Positions 31,170-43,800 of a stretch of 64,000 bases of DNA are shown one piece after another. A model generated the notes under the pieces. That model made no database searches. It was not told the origin of the DNA and was given only the letters and a program-made list of their open reading frames with translations. Numbering within the stretch: the stretch's first letter is position 1; each line of letters begins with the position of its first letter. Origin of the DNA: Plazaster borealis (lineage: Eukaryota > Echinodermata > Asteroidea > Forcipulatida > Labidiasteridae); contig CM037463.1 of the NCBI GenBank assembly GCA_021014325.1, positions 4,459,001 through 4,523,000 of the forward strand, given 5' to 3'. A program made the translations under genes and the position numbers.

Positions 31170-32910
31170 TACAGTCCCTGGAAGTCCCTTGATAACAAAT
31201 TCACAAGAGAAAAAAACACCCACACCAGAAGAAGAAGAAAAATAAAGCCAGGCAGATAAGCATGTATAATTTGAGGGTAAATTATTCACACTAGTCGGAA
31301 TGTCGCACGGCTGTTTGTTTATTTATATCTATATATAGACATATAAACATATACATGGTATTAATACTGACAGATTGCTTAAGGCCAAGTAAAACAAAAA
31401 TAGTATTCATTGATTTTCCCCCATCCCTTTTTGGGGGGGGTCCCAAAAAAGAATAATTTTGTTCATGTATTTTTGGCTTCATCTTGGCACCAGTCTTTCA
31501 ACAGTTGATTTATTTTACCCAATATTTTAGACTTGCAAGTTCTACAAAACCAACACAGTTTTAGTCTGGCTCTTTCCTCCATGAAAAAAATAATTATTAC
31601 AAATAAAAAGGCCCTCATTATCCTCTTTTTGAACCCCCCCCCCAAAAAAAACCCCAGGACAATCAACTGGGTTTATTATTTGTTTACTTGGCCATATACC
31701 CCTAGGATAACATGCCAGTAACTAGATTTAGTGTTTATACTGATTGAATGGCATTTGCACCAGAGCACATAATGTCATCCGTTTGCACGCAGGTTTTTTG
31801 GTGTTTTTTTTTTGGTTGAGTTATTTTTTTTCTTCTCTGCAATAACTCTCTGGTCGCGACATAAGTACAATCACGAGAACATAATAGTATAGCAGAGTGT
31901 GTGTCTCACCATTTACAATGTCCGTAGCTCTCCACAGTTTCGCCTTGTGTCACTGCAAAACAAGTCACGGTTCTTTGTAGCCCATCTTGTAGAATTGTAA
32001 GAGAGAGGCTGTTTTCAGAGAGCTCAATTCCATATTTCGTGTCCCAGTCTTAGTCACTTTTTGATCTGCAGTTCCAAATTTAGATCCTCCGTGAAGAATG
32101 TCAATGTGACTAAGCCGTTCAAACAGGAAATATATCAGACTTCAACTTGTGGCTGTTCCCCCTTTTTTGTGTGTGTGACTTAATCACTAATGCTCACAAG
32201 ACAGCTTTGTCATACAAGGGGGTAAAAAATGATTATGAAATGAACGACTATGGAATACACACGGATTAACCAGGGCACATTATTCTGACTTTATAATATT
32301 TTCAGACAATTTTTGTTGAGTTTCTGGGATTTTTCTTTTTTGGTGGTTAAAAAATAAAATCAAAATCAAAATCATCATTGTACTCTGTGGGGCAGTGGTG
32401 TACCAGACATTGTTTTTATTTTCAGGAAGGGGAGATGGCAAGCGGGGGCAAGGGTTCTGAGCGGGGGTGGGGGTGGCAAGGGTTCTGAGGGGGGGGGGCA
32501 CGCTTAGGGTCCCGATGAGTTCCTTTCATCCAGGATAGAATTTCACTGCATTCTTTGAGTTTAAGAGAAACATGATGCCAATTGCTTCCGATTTTTCAAA
32601 TGAATCCACAACTTCAATTTAATTGAGGTGCTGACTGTTTATTGCAGTTTAAATTTATCAGATTTGTAAAGGCAAATGACACAATAACTGTGTATACTAT
32701 TATTGATATAAGGGTGCCACAACACGAAACTCTCTGACTTTGACAAAGGAAATTCAAATATTGGAAATATTTTCATCCGAGTGCATTTTTAAGTGGAATT
32801 GTTGGGGAATAGTCTGCACAAAACTGTTGTTTCTGTTCAACATAATTATTCCCAATTGTGACTGTAACTCTCGAGGGGGAAATCACCTTGAGTGATTATA
32901 TAACACTATG
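31170..32910. other. Intergenic, no gene recognised
   Basis: Contains a G-rich tract (32,455-32,500, runs of five to ten G) with G-quadruplex potential. No exon is supported apart from the speculative 5' exon near 31,910. Confidence 0.35.
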
Positions 32911-32918
32911 ACTAATTG

Positions 32919-33228
32919 TGGCGTGTCGTGGCCGAGCGGAAAAGAGCAGCGGACTCAAGCTCTGGTGTTTCCGATCAGCAGAGTGTGGGTTCGAGTCCCG
33001 GTCGTGACACTTGAGTCCTTAAGCAAGACACTTAACCATTATTGCTTCTCTTCACCCAGGAGTACAAATGGGTACCGGCGAGAGCAGGGGAGTAACCTGC
33101 GATGGACTGGCAGCCTGTCCAGGGGGAATAGAAATATTCTCAGTTGTTTAATGCCAAGGAAACCGGATATAAACACCAGCCTGATGAGCCATATGGCTCG
33201 GAACAGACTTTCCTTTACTTATGACTTA
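32919..33228 (+). mobile_element. tRNA-Leu-derived SINE
   Basis: The head gtgtcgtggccgagcggaaa has an actcaagctc anticodon region and B box ggttcgagtcc. The body contains gacacttgagtccttaagca and gtacaaatgggtaccgg. This is the clearest plus-strand copy of the family. Confidence 0.88.
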
Positions 33229-33283
33229 TAGTAGACCTGTCTAAATAATTGGGAAAAATATAAGAAAGAACAGCATTTAAAGC

Positions 33284-33650
33284 ACGCATGCAACATTGGT
33301 AATTGTCAAAGACCAGTACCCATACTCAGGGCTTGCCCTTGACTGTTTTAGTGACTGGCCAGCAGGACCAGTTAGCTTGTCGGCTCACAAGTCCATACTT
33401 CAAATGAAATAGGGATGCTTTTCAATCCTGAACTAGCTAGCTAGCCAGACAGACTACTAATAGTGAAGTTTGACTGGTCCTCGGGTTAGTTAACTGGCAT
33501 CTGGCCAGCGGACCATAGTTCAGAGAGAATGTTGCACACTGTATGTGACCCAACACATACATGGAATAACAAACATGTTAAAGTTTTCGGCTCAATCAGT
33601 CATCAGAGTCACTAGTTTTCAAACATCAGGTTTTGGACTTGTGAGAACAA
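33284..33650. mobile_element. MITE family D, interrupted
   Basis: The left end acattggtaattgtcaaaga and the internal block aataacaaacatgttaaagt match 28,240. Between them (about 33,325-33,535) lies an insert with inverted ctggccagcaggacc/ggtcctcg-type repeats. Confidence 0.5.
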
Positions 33651-33959
33651 AAGTTAAATAATTTAAAATTACGTGACGTTTCATGCCGAAACTGGGTTTA
33701 TTTAAGCCTACTCATCAAACAGATGAGTATAAGAGCTTTGAAATAATACCCCAATTAGGGTCTAAAATTTAAGTATTTCTCAGCATATAGAACGTTTATA
33801 AACATCACATCACATCGATATCAAGACTGGTGTATCAGTTGTCTTCAATTTTAATTTATTTCAGGATTTCCGAGAAGTGCTTGAACTTGGCAGTTGTGGG
33901 GCGTTACATACAGTTATAATTTTATGCTCCTTTGCTTTGCTCATCCAAATGAAAAACAG

Positions 33960-34342
33960 TTAAAGGTATTATACAGGATTGGTAGAGCTGACAAAATGGT
34001 CGCAGACAGTGTTCATGTTTTGTATGATCAACCATATACATGAAATAACAAACCTGTGAAAATTTGGGCTTAATCCGTTGTGTGAGTCAGGAGAAAATAG
34101 TGAAAAAACATGCACAATTTTCAGTAAATAAACACGTCCTTAATTTTGGTTTTAACAACCGAAAACAGTAGTTGCGTTGGGTTTTTCGGGTTTTCAGAAA
34201 CATTGTTTTCATTTCAGAGGGAAATATTTCATCGAAAGACTGGTTCTACATGTAGTGCAAACTTCATAATCAGTCAGCTTTCAGACTAAAATTAAACAAT
34301 TATGTTTTTTATCCTTACCAATCCTGTACACAATACCTTTAA
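33960..34342. mobile_element. TTAA MITE, family C
   Basis: TTAAAGGTATTATACAGGAT at the left faces ATCCTGTACACAATACCTTTAA at the right. The interior resembles family D (aatttgggcttaatc) and 27,822. Confidence 0.85.
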
Positions 34343-34344
34343 CC

Positions 34345-35380
34345 TCAATAAAACAAACTCAATGTTTTGTACTGTTTTTTATACAGATTTTTATTATAAT
34401 GTATAGTAATGGTTCAGATGCTTTCTTCACGCATAGACACATGGAGGTAGAAACAAACTGAAAAATGCACGATACTCAGCGGTGAAAACTTAGGCTTGCT
34501 ATAGTTTAAGTTACTCTTTTATTATAACAGAATAAACATGCTGGTTTATTATTATTGTTTATTTAGTTGTGTATTTTTGTTTTTACTCTCAAGTAATTGT
34601 GTTATGTTTTTAATGTCAAATGTGCATAGTGGGGGGGGGGCTGGTTGGGGTGTGGGGGTTGCCATGGTAGTAAGAGGACTCTTTGGTTAAGGGGGGCAGA
34701 GGGGTTGATTTGCCTGAAATTTTACACAGATAAAAACATAAGTACCAATTTGTAATACTGGGTAAAATGTCTTCTTGCTTTTTCTGTCCATTTGTTTTCC
34801 CCCTAATTGCTGTACCCGAATTTTCCCCACTGTTTTGTCAAAACTTGGGAGGCAGTTTGCCCACCTGGGCAATGTCTGTGCATTTTAGAGTCAAGTTCTT
34901 CTTGAAAAGGAGTTCAAACATGGAATCAGATCCCTTTGGCGAGACTATGAGCTTTCTGTTCACAAGCAAGACACTATTAAAACCATAATGGGTTTCTCTG
35001 CACCCAGGTATGTTAATGGATAATCTGTGAATGCTCATTAGGTACTTCAGGTTTAATGTAAAGCACTCTGAGGCTTGCGTTATTAAGGCGCTTTGTGTAC
35101 AGTATATACTTTAATTATTATTAACATTGATATTATAATATAGCAATAATAGAAGCCTCCTATCATTTGGAAATTAGGTTCTCTACACATTTATTAATTG
35201 ATATTAATAATTATTATTAACTATTTTCATTCCAATCAATATATTTCCATCAATACTATACATAGAGTTATAATACGCATGCCTAAACATTGGTCCACAA
35301 ACATCACAAGTATTATTTGATGTAAATGTTCTACACACAATATGAAAAAAGTTTGGTTTAAACCATGTTAATAGTGAGCA
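34345..35380. other. Intergenic, retroelement-like tail only
   Basis: At about 35,055-35,125 aaagcactctgaggcttgcg and taaggcgctttgtgtacagt followed by an ATT tail look like a SINE/LINE 3' end. No gene is seen. Confidence 0.4.
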
Positions 35381-35384
35381 TACA

Positions 35385-35960
35385 AAGCCCTGTTTCACAC
35401 TAGACAAATTTCCCAGGAAAATCCCTGGAGAATTTGGCTGACCTTTTCATACATGAATTGCTAACCCTGGCAAACTAGTGGGAAATAGCTACCAGGCATG
35501 TCAGGGAATATGGCTCACCCTATACTAGGGAGTAGGGTTAACTTAACAACCCCGGGGTTTGCATACTGAGTGTTCACTTTCCCCCAAGGGAAACTGCACC
35601 AAGTGTGAAACGAAAATGGGGTGGTGGTGGGTGAAAATTCCCCAGGAATTTCCTGGGGTTTTCTTTCATGGAAACTGGTTCTGTAATGTGAAAAGGGCTA
35701 AAGTATTAGAATTTAGTAATCTACAACCGAATACAGTATGCCCAGTGTGCTCGGACTGACTAACATGACTAAAGCTGACACACTTAACAACCCCAGGGTT
35801 TGCATACTGATTGTTCATTTTCCCAAGGAAAACTGCACCAAGTGTGAAACGAAAATGGGGTGGTGGTGGTTTCATGGAAACTGGTTCTGTAGTGTGTGAT
35901 AAAGGGCTGAAGTATTAAGTAATCCACTACCGACTATATGCCCAGTGTGCTCTGACTGAC
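35385..35960. repeat. Tandem duplication of about 240 bases
   Basis: The block aacaacccc-ggtttgcatactga, with aaactgcaccaagtgtgaaa, gaaaatggggtggtggtgg and tatgcccagtgtgctc, occurs at about 35,545-35,760 and again at 35,786-35,960. The second copy has an internal deletion. Ends of the ctgtttcacac/gtgtgaaa type suggest a MITE origin. Confidence 0.7.
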
Positions 35961-36025
35961 AAACATGACTAAAGCTGAAACACTTGCTCAGCTCCTGCCC
36001 TTCGTCCATTACAAAAATGATAGAT

Positions 36026-36029
<4 letters not shown>

Positions 36030-36056
<27 letters not shown>

Positions 36057-36239
36057 GCTCATGGCGCTATAACATTATTAATCCTGGTCGCTGGGCCATT
36101 TATTTCATCTCGGCTCCCTTGGGAGTATATATACAGCCTGTGCTGCCAAATATGTAGCGCACCAAGCTAAATCAATCACAAGAACCATCTCTGCCATCAC
36201 AGGCACCCATTTACTCCTGGGTGAAGAGAAGCAGTAGTT
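36030..36239 (-). mobile_element. Partial tRNA-Leu SINE and adjacent C-rich tract
   Basis: An inverted SINE body with (AAT)n tail, ctgggccatttatttcatc and aatcaatcacaagaaccatc; the tRNA head is missing. At 36,268-36,300 a CCCCCA tandem follows (G-quadruplex potential on the minus strand). Confidence 0.7.
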
Positions 36240-36840
36240 GCTTTGTACATATTGGTTTGAGGCCCTTATTCCCACCCCCACCCCCACCCCCACCCCCACC
36301 TCCCAAAAAAAAAACACTCACACAAAAACCAAAACAACATCAAAAACAAAACATGCATTTGTTTCATTCGTATACCGAATATTCACAAAGCTATTGAAGC
36401 CTAATTTGATAAAATATGCATAGTTGACACCTTACCTTTCACGGTAAAGAAAAAAAAAGGGGGTTGGGCAATTCTTAAATGAATCCAATCATACTTGTTC
36501 TAATGAAATGCTAATTTTTCTGATTTATCAGGTTGACGTTCATGTCTTACCGAATCCCAAATCCCACGTGTGAATCATATTACTGTACAGGACAAATAAT
36601 TCAATGTGCGTTCCTGAATGAATACCAATGACTTAGCTGACAGTACAAAAGGTATGGATGTCGGTTAGGCATGATTTGTGGTTCACTCACGTATGGAGCT
36701 TGCTCATAGACTGTGCAAGTCTTGTGAGTATTCCAACATTAACCCTCCTACTGTCTGACCAGTCAATATTCTTGAACGTGTTACAAAAGTCCTTTTACTG
36801 AATGTCCTCTGTAAACTGCATGAAATTTGGTGGTCACATT

Positions 36841-37294
36841 TTAAAGGTAGGGTCATAGATTGGTTTTTGTCAACGTAATGCTGATTCATAAACAAAATTA
36901 TCAAGAAAGATACAATAAAAGTCGCCTGTGAAAGTTTCAGTTGAATACAGTGTCTACTTGTTGATAAAACTACAAACAAACTGTCACGATATTTTCATTA
37001 CGAACAGCAAATTCATCCATGTTTAGCCAGGTAACAGCGGGTACCAATTGCATCTCTGGCCGCAGAATTCACAAACAGACACCACATAAATTTGAATCAC
37101 CAAACTCCCCTAGAGGCGAGTTTTGAAGATTCAAATTTGTTGACATACTTTTATTGATTTCTAATCAACTGGGCATTTCAGACGAATTAATTTCACAGGA
37201 TGCTTACCACCATTAACAAGGAGGCTTTCAGTTAGAAATGACACACTGTTTTTCTGGGTCATTACCAAAGTACATGTATGACCCTACCTTTTAA
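36841..37294. mobile_element. TTAA MITE, family E (AGGTAGGGTCATA ends)
   Basis: TTAAAGGTAGGGTCATAG at the left faces TATGACCCTACCTTTTAA at the right. A central hairpin (gaatcaccaaactc ... gagttttgaagattc) lies at 37,093-37,133. Relatives lie at 41,141 and about 48,340-48,950. Confidence 0.85.
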
Positions 37295-37299
37295 GTGAA

Positions 37300-38240
37300 A
37301 ACGACCAAAAAATATCTTTAAATGTCTTGTCCGGGATTTTCCTGCAGATGCTTTTATTTCCATTGCTGCAATCAAAATAAGCAATGCTGATTTTAGAGGT
37401 CTTCAAAGGCCTTTTTCTTTTTACTTTTACAGTATTTCGGACAGATTTCTCTGGAGGATTGGTACTGGTACGAACATTTGGGCTTTCAGATTGAAACCAA
37501 TTGATAAATGTTTTATTTGTATTAATCGTGGAATTTTAAAGGTCATGATCTACGCAATGGCGGTTCACATTTCAAGATAATTTGCATCTATAAGGTCCTT
37601 TTGTCACCATGGCCACTACGGAATATGAAACTGAGCTATGAAAAGATAACAATGCTAGGAATTCTTTATTCCTTGCTAACCCAGAGGGAAAAAGAAGGAA
37701 TGTCTAGAACTCTTAAAATAGATTTGAGACATACAGGTTAGATAAAGAAAAAGGGTTTATCAAGACAGGCAGAATGTTTTGTTTACACCATTGTTTTGCA
37801 ATGAAACAGCCCCAAATTACAGGCAGCCTTCACTGCAGAAAAGAAGAAGAAGAAAAACACAAATATTTCATCATCTAATGCAAATGCTTTAAAATTACCC
37901 ATATCACTAATAAATAAATTGTGCGACCAAAAACCAAAAAGTACACACATAATTCATTTAAAAAAAACCCATAAGCTTATATGTTCTATTAAAATGGGCA
38001 GATTTGTCGCAACCCAGTTACGTATTTTGCAATGCTTAAGGCCGCCCAAACAAAATGGAGGTCATTGTTTGTAAACAAAAGAAAGATCCATGGACATACA
38101 TTCCTTTGTTTCACTGCTTGGAGGGAATTCGATGACCTCAAAACATACTGTATATGAGACAAGTCCAGAACTTCATAAGCCATTCGCGAGTTTGATTTGA
38201 ATAATGTCTGGAACAAGGACTCGCTGCTTACTCACAAGTT
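37300..38240. other. Intergenic, no gene recognised
   Basis: A fragment resembling family C (acagtatttcggacagattt, about 37,430-37,500) is present. Nothing else is recognised. Confidence 0.35.
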
Positions 38241-38246
38241 ACCTTC

Positions 38247-38466
38247 TAAATTTGAATTCCTCAGACTACAGAGGCAGTTGCTATGGGTCAAATGGTTTGA
38301 GGCAAGCTTTTGTATAGCAACCTCCAAATGAGCAAACCCTGGTACCATTGTGCCATACAAACTCATTCAAATTTGTGTGTCAGGTGTTCGCCGTCTCTTC
38401 TACGCAAAAGCTTGCCCCTATTCATGTGACATAGCAACTGTCTCATTAGACTGAGGAATTCAAAAT
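38247..38466. mobile_element. MITE with TTTGAATTCCTCAGACTA ends
   Basis: aaatttgaattcctcagact at the left is inverted as tagactgaggaattcaaaat at the right; aagcttttgtatagcaacc and cgcaaaagcttgcccc are inner arms. Confidence 0.75.
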
Positions 38467-38618
38467 GAAGTGTTCATTTATGACTAAGCAAGTCAGTGTA
38501 CCAGACATCGTTCAAGTCTAACTCGCATATGGATTACATGTATTGCTTGCTTACATCCTAAGAGAAAAATCCATGGAGCCAAACTGTGTAAAAATACGCA
38601 TAGAATGGGAGCCTTGGG

Positions 38619-38903
38619 GGACACTAGGTGGCAGCAGACTTACCAGGTGAACTTTCCATTGTTTACGTAGGTCTGAGCATGCAAATTTTCAGTAAACAAT
38701 GAATTTACCTGGTAAATCTGCTGCCAGTTACATGTGGTGTCACAATCATTCTCCTATTATTTCACATTTTCCTACAGGATTATGACCTTCAACACTAGGT
38801 GGCAGCAGACTTACCAGGTGAACTTTCCATTATTTACGTAGTTCTGGAGCATGCAAATTTTCAGTACGAAATCTGCTGCCAGCTACATGTACATATGGTG
38901 TCC
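38619..38903. mobile_element. Two tandem copies of MITE family P
   Basis: Copies at 38,619-38,741 and 38,791-38,903 share cactaggtggcagcagactt, the aaattttcagta interior and the inverted gctgcca end. The linker catttNcctacaggatta follows both. Confidence 0.75.
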
Positions 38904-38999
38904 CCCATCATTCTCCTATATCACATTTGACTACAGGATTATAACCTTCAACATTTACACATAATACAAATTACAATTTTTTATGTTTGCCAAAATACA

Positions 39000-39780
39000 C
39001 ACCCATTGTGCCATATATATTTTCATTTCATATCTTTTTATTGCACCATAAATTTATTTGCAATTTTCATGAGGAGAACGCGTGCATTTTATATGTCACA
39101 AAGCCCCCAAGAATCTTCCGACATTTACTCTAAGAGTTTCCAGGAGCCCAGACAAAATGTCGAGAGATTCAAAGGAGGAGAATCACCTTTTGAAACATGG
39201 TGGTAGTTTTGTTTCCATGGTTGCATTTTTGCGGTCGTGACAAATGACTGTTTCAGTTGAATTGGCCATTGGTTAATCACTGGCCAATGACCAAATCAGT
39301 CAATGGCTACAGCCGAAAAAACCCACTATGTACAGAGCTGCCAGCATTTGCATCTTGCAATCAGGGAGATTTTGTACAACAATCAGGGAGATATTTAGAA
39401 ATTGTATTCAACATAATAGGGAAAACAAAGTTTCCAAAATCAGGAGATTTTCAAAATTGTTTATAAGAACATGGAAAGATTGGTCTATTTTCAGGGACTT
39501 TTCTGCAGAATCAGGGAGAGTTGGCAGCTCTGTATGTAGAATGCAACTTTCCCCTCCTTCAAAAACCTATGAATAAAACGTAAATGTAACTGTCTTTCAA
39601 GCTAGCTAGTTTTAAACGACAGTACAAGAATTTGAGATTTTAATGATGGTACATGTCGGGTTTGTTTTACTTTATACTGTCTATGAAAGCCTACATGGGT
39701 GCAATTTTTTATATTTTTCTCTTTCATCTCATCTGGCTGGCCAAGATTTGTTGTTTTTAATCGTCCTTTGATTTTTACTG
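39000..39780. other. Intergenic, nothing recognised
   Basis: A mildly repetitive stretch (aatcagggagat repeated at 39,360-39,520) is present; no exon is supported. Confidence 0.35.
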
Positions 39781-39985
39781 AATGTATTGATTTTATCAAC
39801 CTTGCCTCACTGTCTATTAATTGTTAATATTCTCTTTAATATCTTTGTACGTGTATTGTCTCAAACAATTTTTCTATTTTTATATCAATGAATGTTTGTA
39901 ATTGCGGGGCACCTTTGAAAAAAATCAGTGTTTCCCTGAAAAGTTTCCCCAGGATAAACAAGAAATACATAAAGTAAATAAACAA
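39780..39985 (+). mobile_element. Retroelement 3' tail, second copy
   Basis: Matches 7,585-7,785 (ttgattttatcaaccttgcc; tatcaatgaatgtttgtaat; ggataaacaagaaata) and ends in a degraded A-rich tail. Confidence 0.65.
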
Positions 39986-40310
39986 AAACATACACATACC
40001 TTAGATGATGTGATGGGTTTTTGAACTGTGACAAATCCATGCATACTCAATGTTTGCTATCTCTCACTGTCACTCCATAATAACCGTGAATGCACAAGTC
40101 GGACACTATCTTTACAGTCCAATGTAGTGTTCTCCTAGTCTGGTTGTTTCACTGTGAGCAATCTTGCATATGTAACTTTACGAGGATCGAGCCCCTCTCT
40201 TATCAGTTTAAAAGGTTCGTCACGACTGCTCATTATCGGCACTCGCAGGGGGTCATGCGTGCAACACTTGAAACGAGCCACCCCCAAAGCAGCCAAACAG
40301 AGGAACACCA

Positions 40311-40507
40311 GGGCCCCATTTCATAGAGCTGCTTAAGCAGAAAATATTGCTTAACATTTTTCTGCTAAGCACAACTAAGCAGGATATTAGTTACATTTTG
40401 TACATGTAAAATGGTAATTTATCTGGTAACCGTATTCTGGTAAGCATAATTTTGTTGTGCTTAGCGACTTTTTATGCTTAAGCAGCTCTATGAAATTATG
40501 GGCCCAG
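40311..40507. mobile_element. Foldback MITE, family F
   Basis: gggccccatttcatagagct at the left is inverted as agctctatgaaattatgggc at the right; gcttaagcag arms and ggtaaccgtattctggtaag interior. Confidence 0.85.
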
Positions 40508-40818
40508 GAATAAAAAATGCAAAACACAACAATCTGAAACGGCAGCAGCTTGTTTACATTGGGATTTCAATGTTGTTGACGTTTTGGACTTGCAGTAGCG
40601 AATGTTGCGATGGGTCTACTCTGAACATTTCCATAGTAGAAAAACTAAAGCAGAAATTAAACTTTGTACTTTTCACTTTTTCTTAATTCATTAATCAGTT
40701 TATCTTATGTCGCATATAACAAAGTCCTCTTTTACAATTGACATGAAGATCTCTTATTCCAAGTTTTGCGGAAGGATTGTCCAAAATAAACATAGGCGCA
40801 ATGGCCGCACGATTACTT

Positions 40819-43800
40819 TCATAGTGTTTGGATCGACGACATGAGTTCCGGTTTGAGAAATTCCTTCTGCTGCACGGTGCCCTGCGCAGCGGTGATCTCT
40901 GCCATGATAGCTGCATCCCAAGAGAAGTTGACGACAGCTGCTGGAGCCTGTCAAACAAAAAACCCGACAGAATTAACCAACTTGAGTTAAAAGTAATCAA
41001 CTTGAGATTAGAGAAACTAACTTGAGTTAAAAGTAACAAACTTTAGTTAAAAGTAACAAACTTGAGTTAACAATTATCAACTTGGGTTAAAAGTAGTTAA
41101 CTTTGAAATTCCCAGTGATTATGGGAGTAATTATAGCATCTTAAAGAGAGGGTCATACTTTGGCAATGACGCCCCCCCAAAAAAAAAAAAAAAAAAAAAA
41201 TGGTAATGGTGATAAGCATCCTGCGAAATTATTTTGTCTGAAATGGCCCTGTTAATTAGAAAATCAATAAAAGTATGTCAAACAATTTGAATCTCCAAAA
41301 CTCACCTCAAGGCGAGTTTTGGAGATTCAAATTTCTGTGGTGTCCGTTTATGAAATGCTGCGGCTGAAGAAGTGTTTGGTACCCGCTGTCACCTCGCTAA
41401 ATGTGTATGGATTTGATGTTCTTGATGAAAATACTGTGACAGCTTCATATGTGCACGATTGGTAATGCACGTTCAAGAAACCCAGAAGGCTTTTCGTGGA
41501 AGAGTAGGGGTTAACCCCGGTGTTTCTGGTTCACATAGCAAGCATCCTTGTTTACAGGTTTCCTCAGGATTGCGAGCTGCAGTGATTAAGTTTACTTGAG
41601 AAGCATCCTTGGTTTCATTACCAGAATTATATAATAATAATAATAATAATAACGGCCTACCAGTCTGAGTTCAGCTAGACTGCACTCTTCCTCACTAAAC
41701 TTTCTCCCTGTGGCATCGGTCAGGACAAACGGCTGCCAATCATTCACCAGCATGTTCCTGGTAAACTCAAGTAATGCCGACAGCTTCTCAGTGGCATGGA
41801 AAGTTCCTTGAAGATTAAAAGCGAAGATGAAAACATTTCAGAAAAAACCCCACACCCTCACTGTTGTAGTTGTAAGACAGAAAGTGATGAAGCGACAGCT
41901 TAAGAGATGATTTCAACAATTTTACTCTTTATTATTAGGGCACATAAAAAAAAAATTTGTTGATCGAAATCCCCCGACCCTATGAGACCCCCCTGACCCC
42001 ATTATGTATATATATATAACAAAAAATCAAATCATAAAAACGGCCTTTTCAACTCCCAGATTTTTCAGCTGATATTTTTTTCAAAATCTATAGGTTATGT
42101 TTGAAGAAAGGTTATCCGTTTTAGTTTTTTGAAAATGTTTACAGAAAATCTTATCTAGAAGTTAAACGGGTTTAACAAAACAATTAAAAATATCAAAATC
42201 ACACAAACCTTCTGTTTTATAGTGATTGTGATGATTTCTTTAAAAAAACAAACCTAAAGAAAACCCCGATCATGAATATGTATGAGTTAAAGTAATTTTA
42301 TGTAAATACCTTGTAGAAGAATACCATCAGGGAAACGAACTCTGATGAGAGCGTAGCGATATCGGCGTAGATTTTTCTGTATCTCTGCCTCCCTCGTGGC
42401 TTTCGTTCGCAGCTGAGAGTTGCGCTCTACTTCGTCTGTCCTGTAAAGCAACATAGAGATGAAAATATAAGAGTCGATATTACTATTATTATTATTATTA
42501 CCTGTAGGTAAAACAAAAAACAAGGAGTAAGGGTTAATAAGCAATAACTATGGCACAAGTTTTGATTGGTATAAACAAGCAAAATGTTGTCAGATAATTG
42601 TTTGCCAGTAAACTGCGATAGAGAATACCTTGTTCAAAGTTTGGAATGCAAACCCTTTTTCTAAGGACGCAGCTACAATGTGTTGGAGCAGCAGGAATGC
42701 ATGGGCGCCTTTTTAGCAGCCAGCCACATCGATCCGTATACGACCACGGAGCACAACCTGAGAGCAATGACTTTTTTCCGGAGGAAGGAAAACCGGAGGG
42801 CCCGGAGAAAAACCCTTGTGGCATAGTAGAGAACCACTGCACAACTCAACTCACATATGGCCCCAACCAGGAATCGAACCAGGGCCACAGTGGTGAGAGG
42901 CGAGCGTTTTACACACAAACCAACCATGCCATCCTATACATGACAGTTGCCTCACTCCAGCAGCATGTAAATTTCTCTGATGAAAAAAAGGAAAAAGTAC
43001 CTCAGTTGTTGTTCTCTTTTGACCTCTTCCGATGTGACTCTGTAGAAGTCTTGAGGAAGCTGGAACTGTGTTGCATGAGTGGATGCTAGATACACCTTCA
43101 CGCCCCGGTGGAGAGTCGCTTTGACGGGCTCGGTGCTTCTTAAGATCTCACAGGATGATCGTAGACGTTCTATGTTACTTACTGCTTCAGATGACATGAC
43201 AAGGAACATTTCCTCTTGGTCTGTCAAAAAATAGGAAGGGAGTAAAGATTGAGTATTAGAAACAAGGGACAGGAATAAAGACCGGTTTAAATGTCGGGCA
43301 AACGTTACAAATTTCCTTTTAGCTGTTATCTTTGTGATAGTGAAAACTAACTGTCAGGAAATTCGTAGCTGAAGGTGTAACATACTTTTGCATGAGAACT
43401 GTGAAGGTCAATTTGCTTAGACCTATACAGCCTGTGCTGCCAAGTATGTTGTGCATCAAGCTAAATCCATCACAAAAACCAATTCTGCCATCAAAGGGTA
43501 CCCATCTACTCCTGGATGCAGAGAAGCAATCAAAGTTTAGTATCTTCCTCAGGGACATAAGTGTCGTGCACCAAGTGTACGAAGTGCATCAAGCTAAATC
43601 AATCACAAGAACCAATTATGCCCTCGAAAGGGCAGACCCATCCACTCCTAGACAAAGAGAAGCAATCAAAGTTGTGTATCTTCCTCAAGGATATTTAAGT
43701 GTTGTGAAACCACACTCTGATGACAGTGTCAACTGACTTTGAGTCCAGTGCACTAGACAACTCGGCCAAGGCACCCCGAGTCTTGGTTCCAAGATGCTCC

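Noticed and set aside
42646..43089. A 147-codon plus-strand open frame
   Set aside because: It lies over an inverted tRNA-derived SINE and antisense to UBXN6 exon 7.
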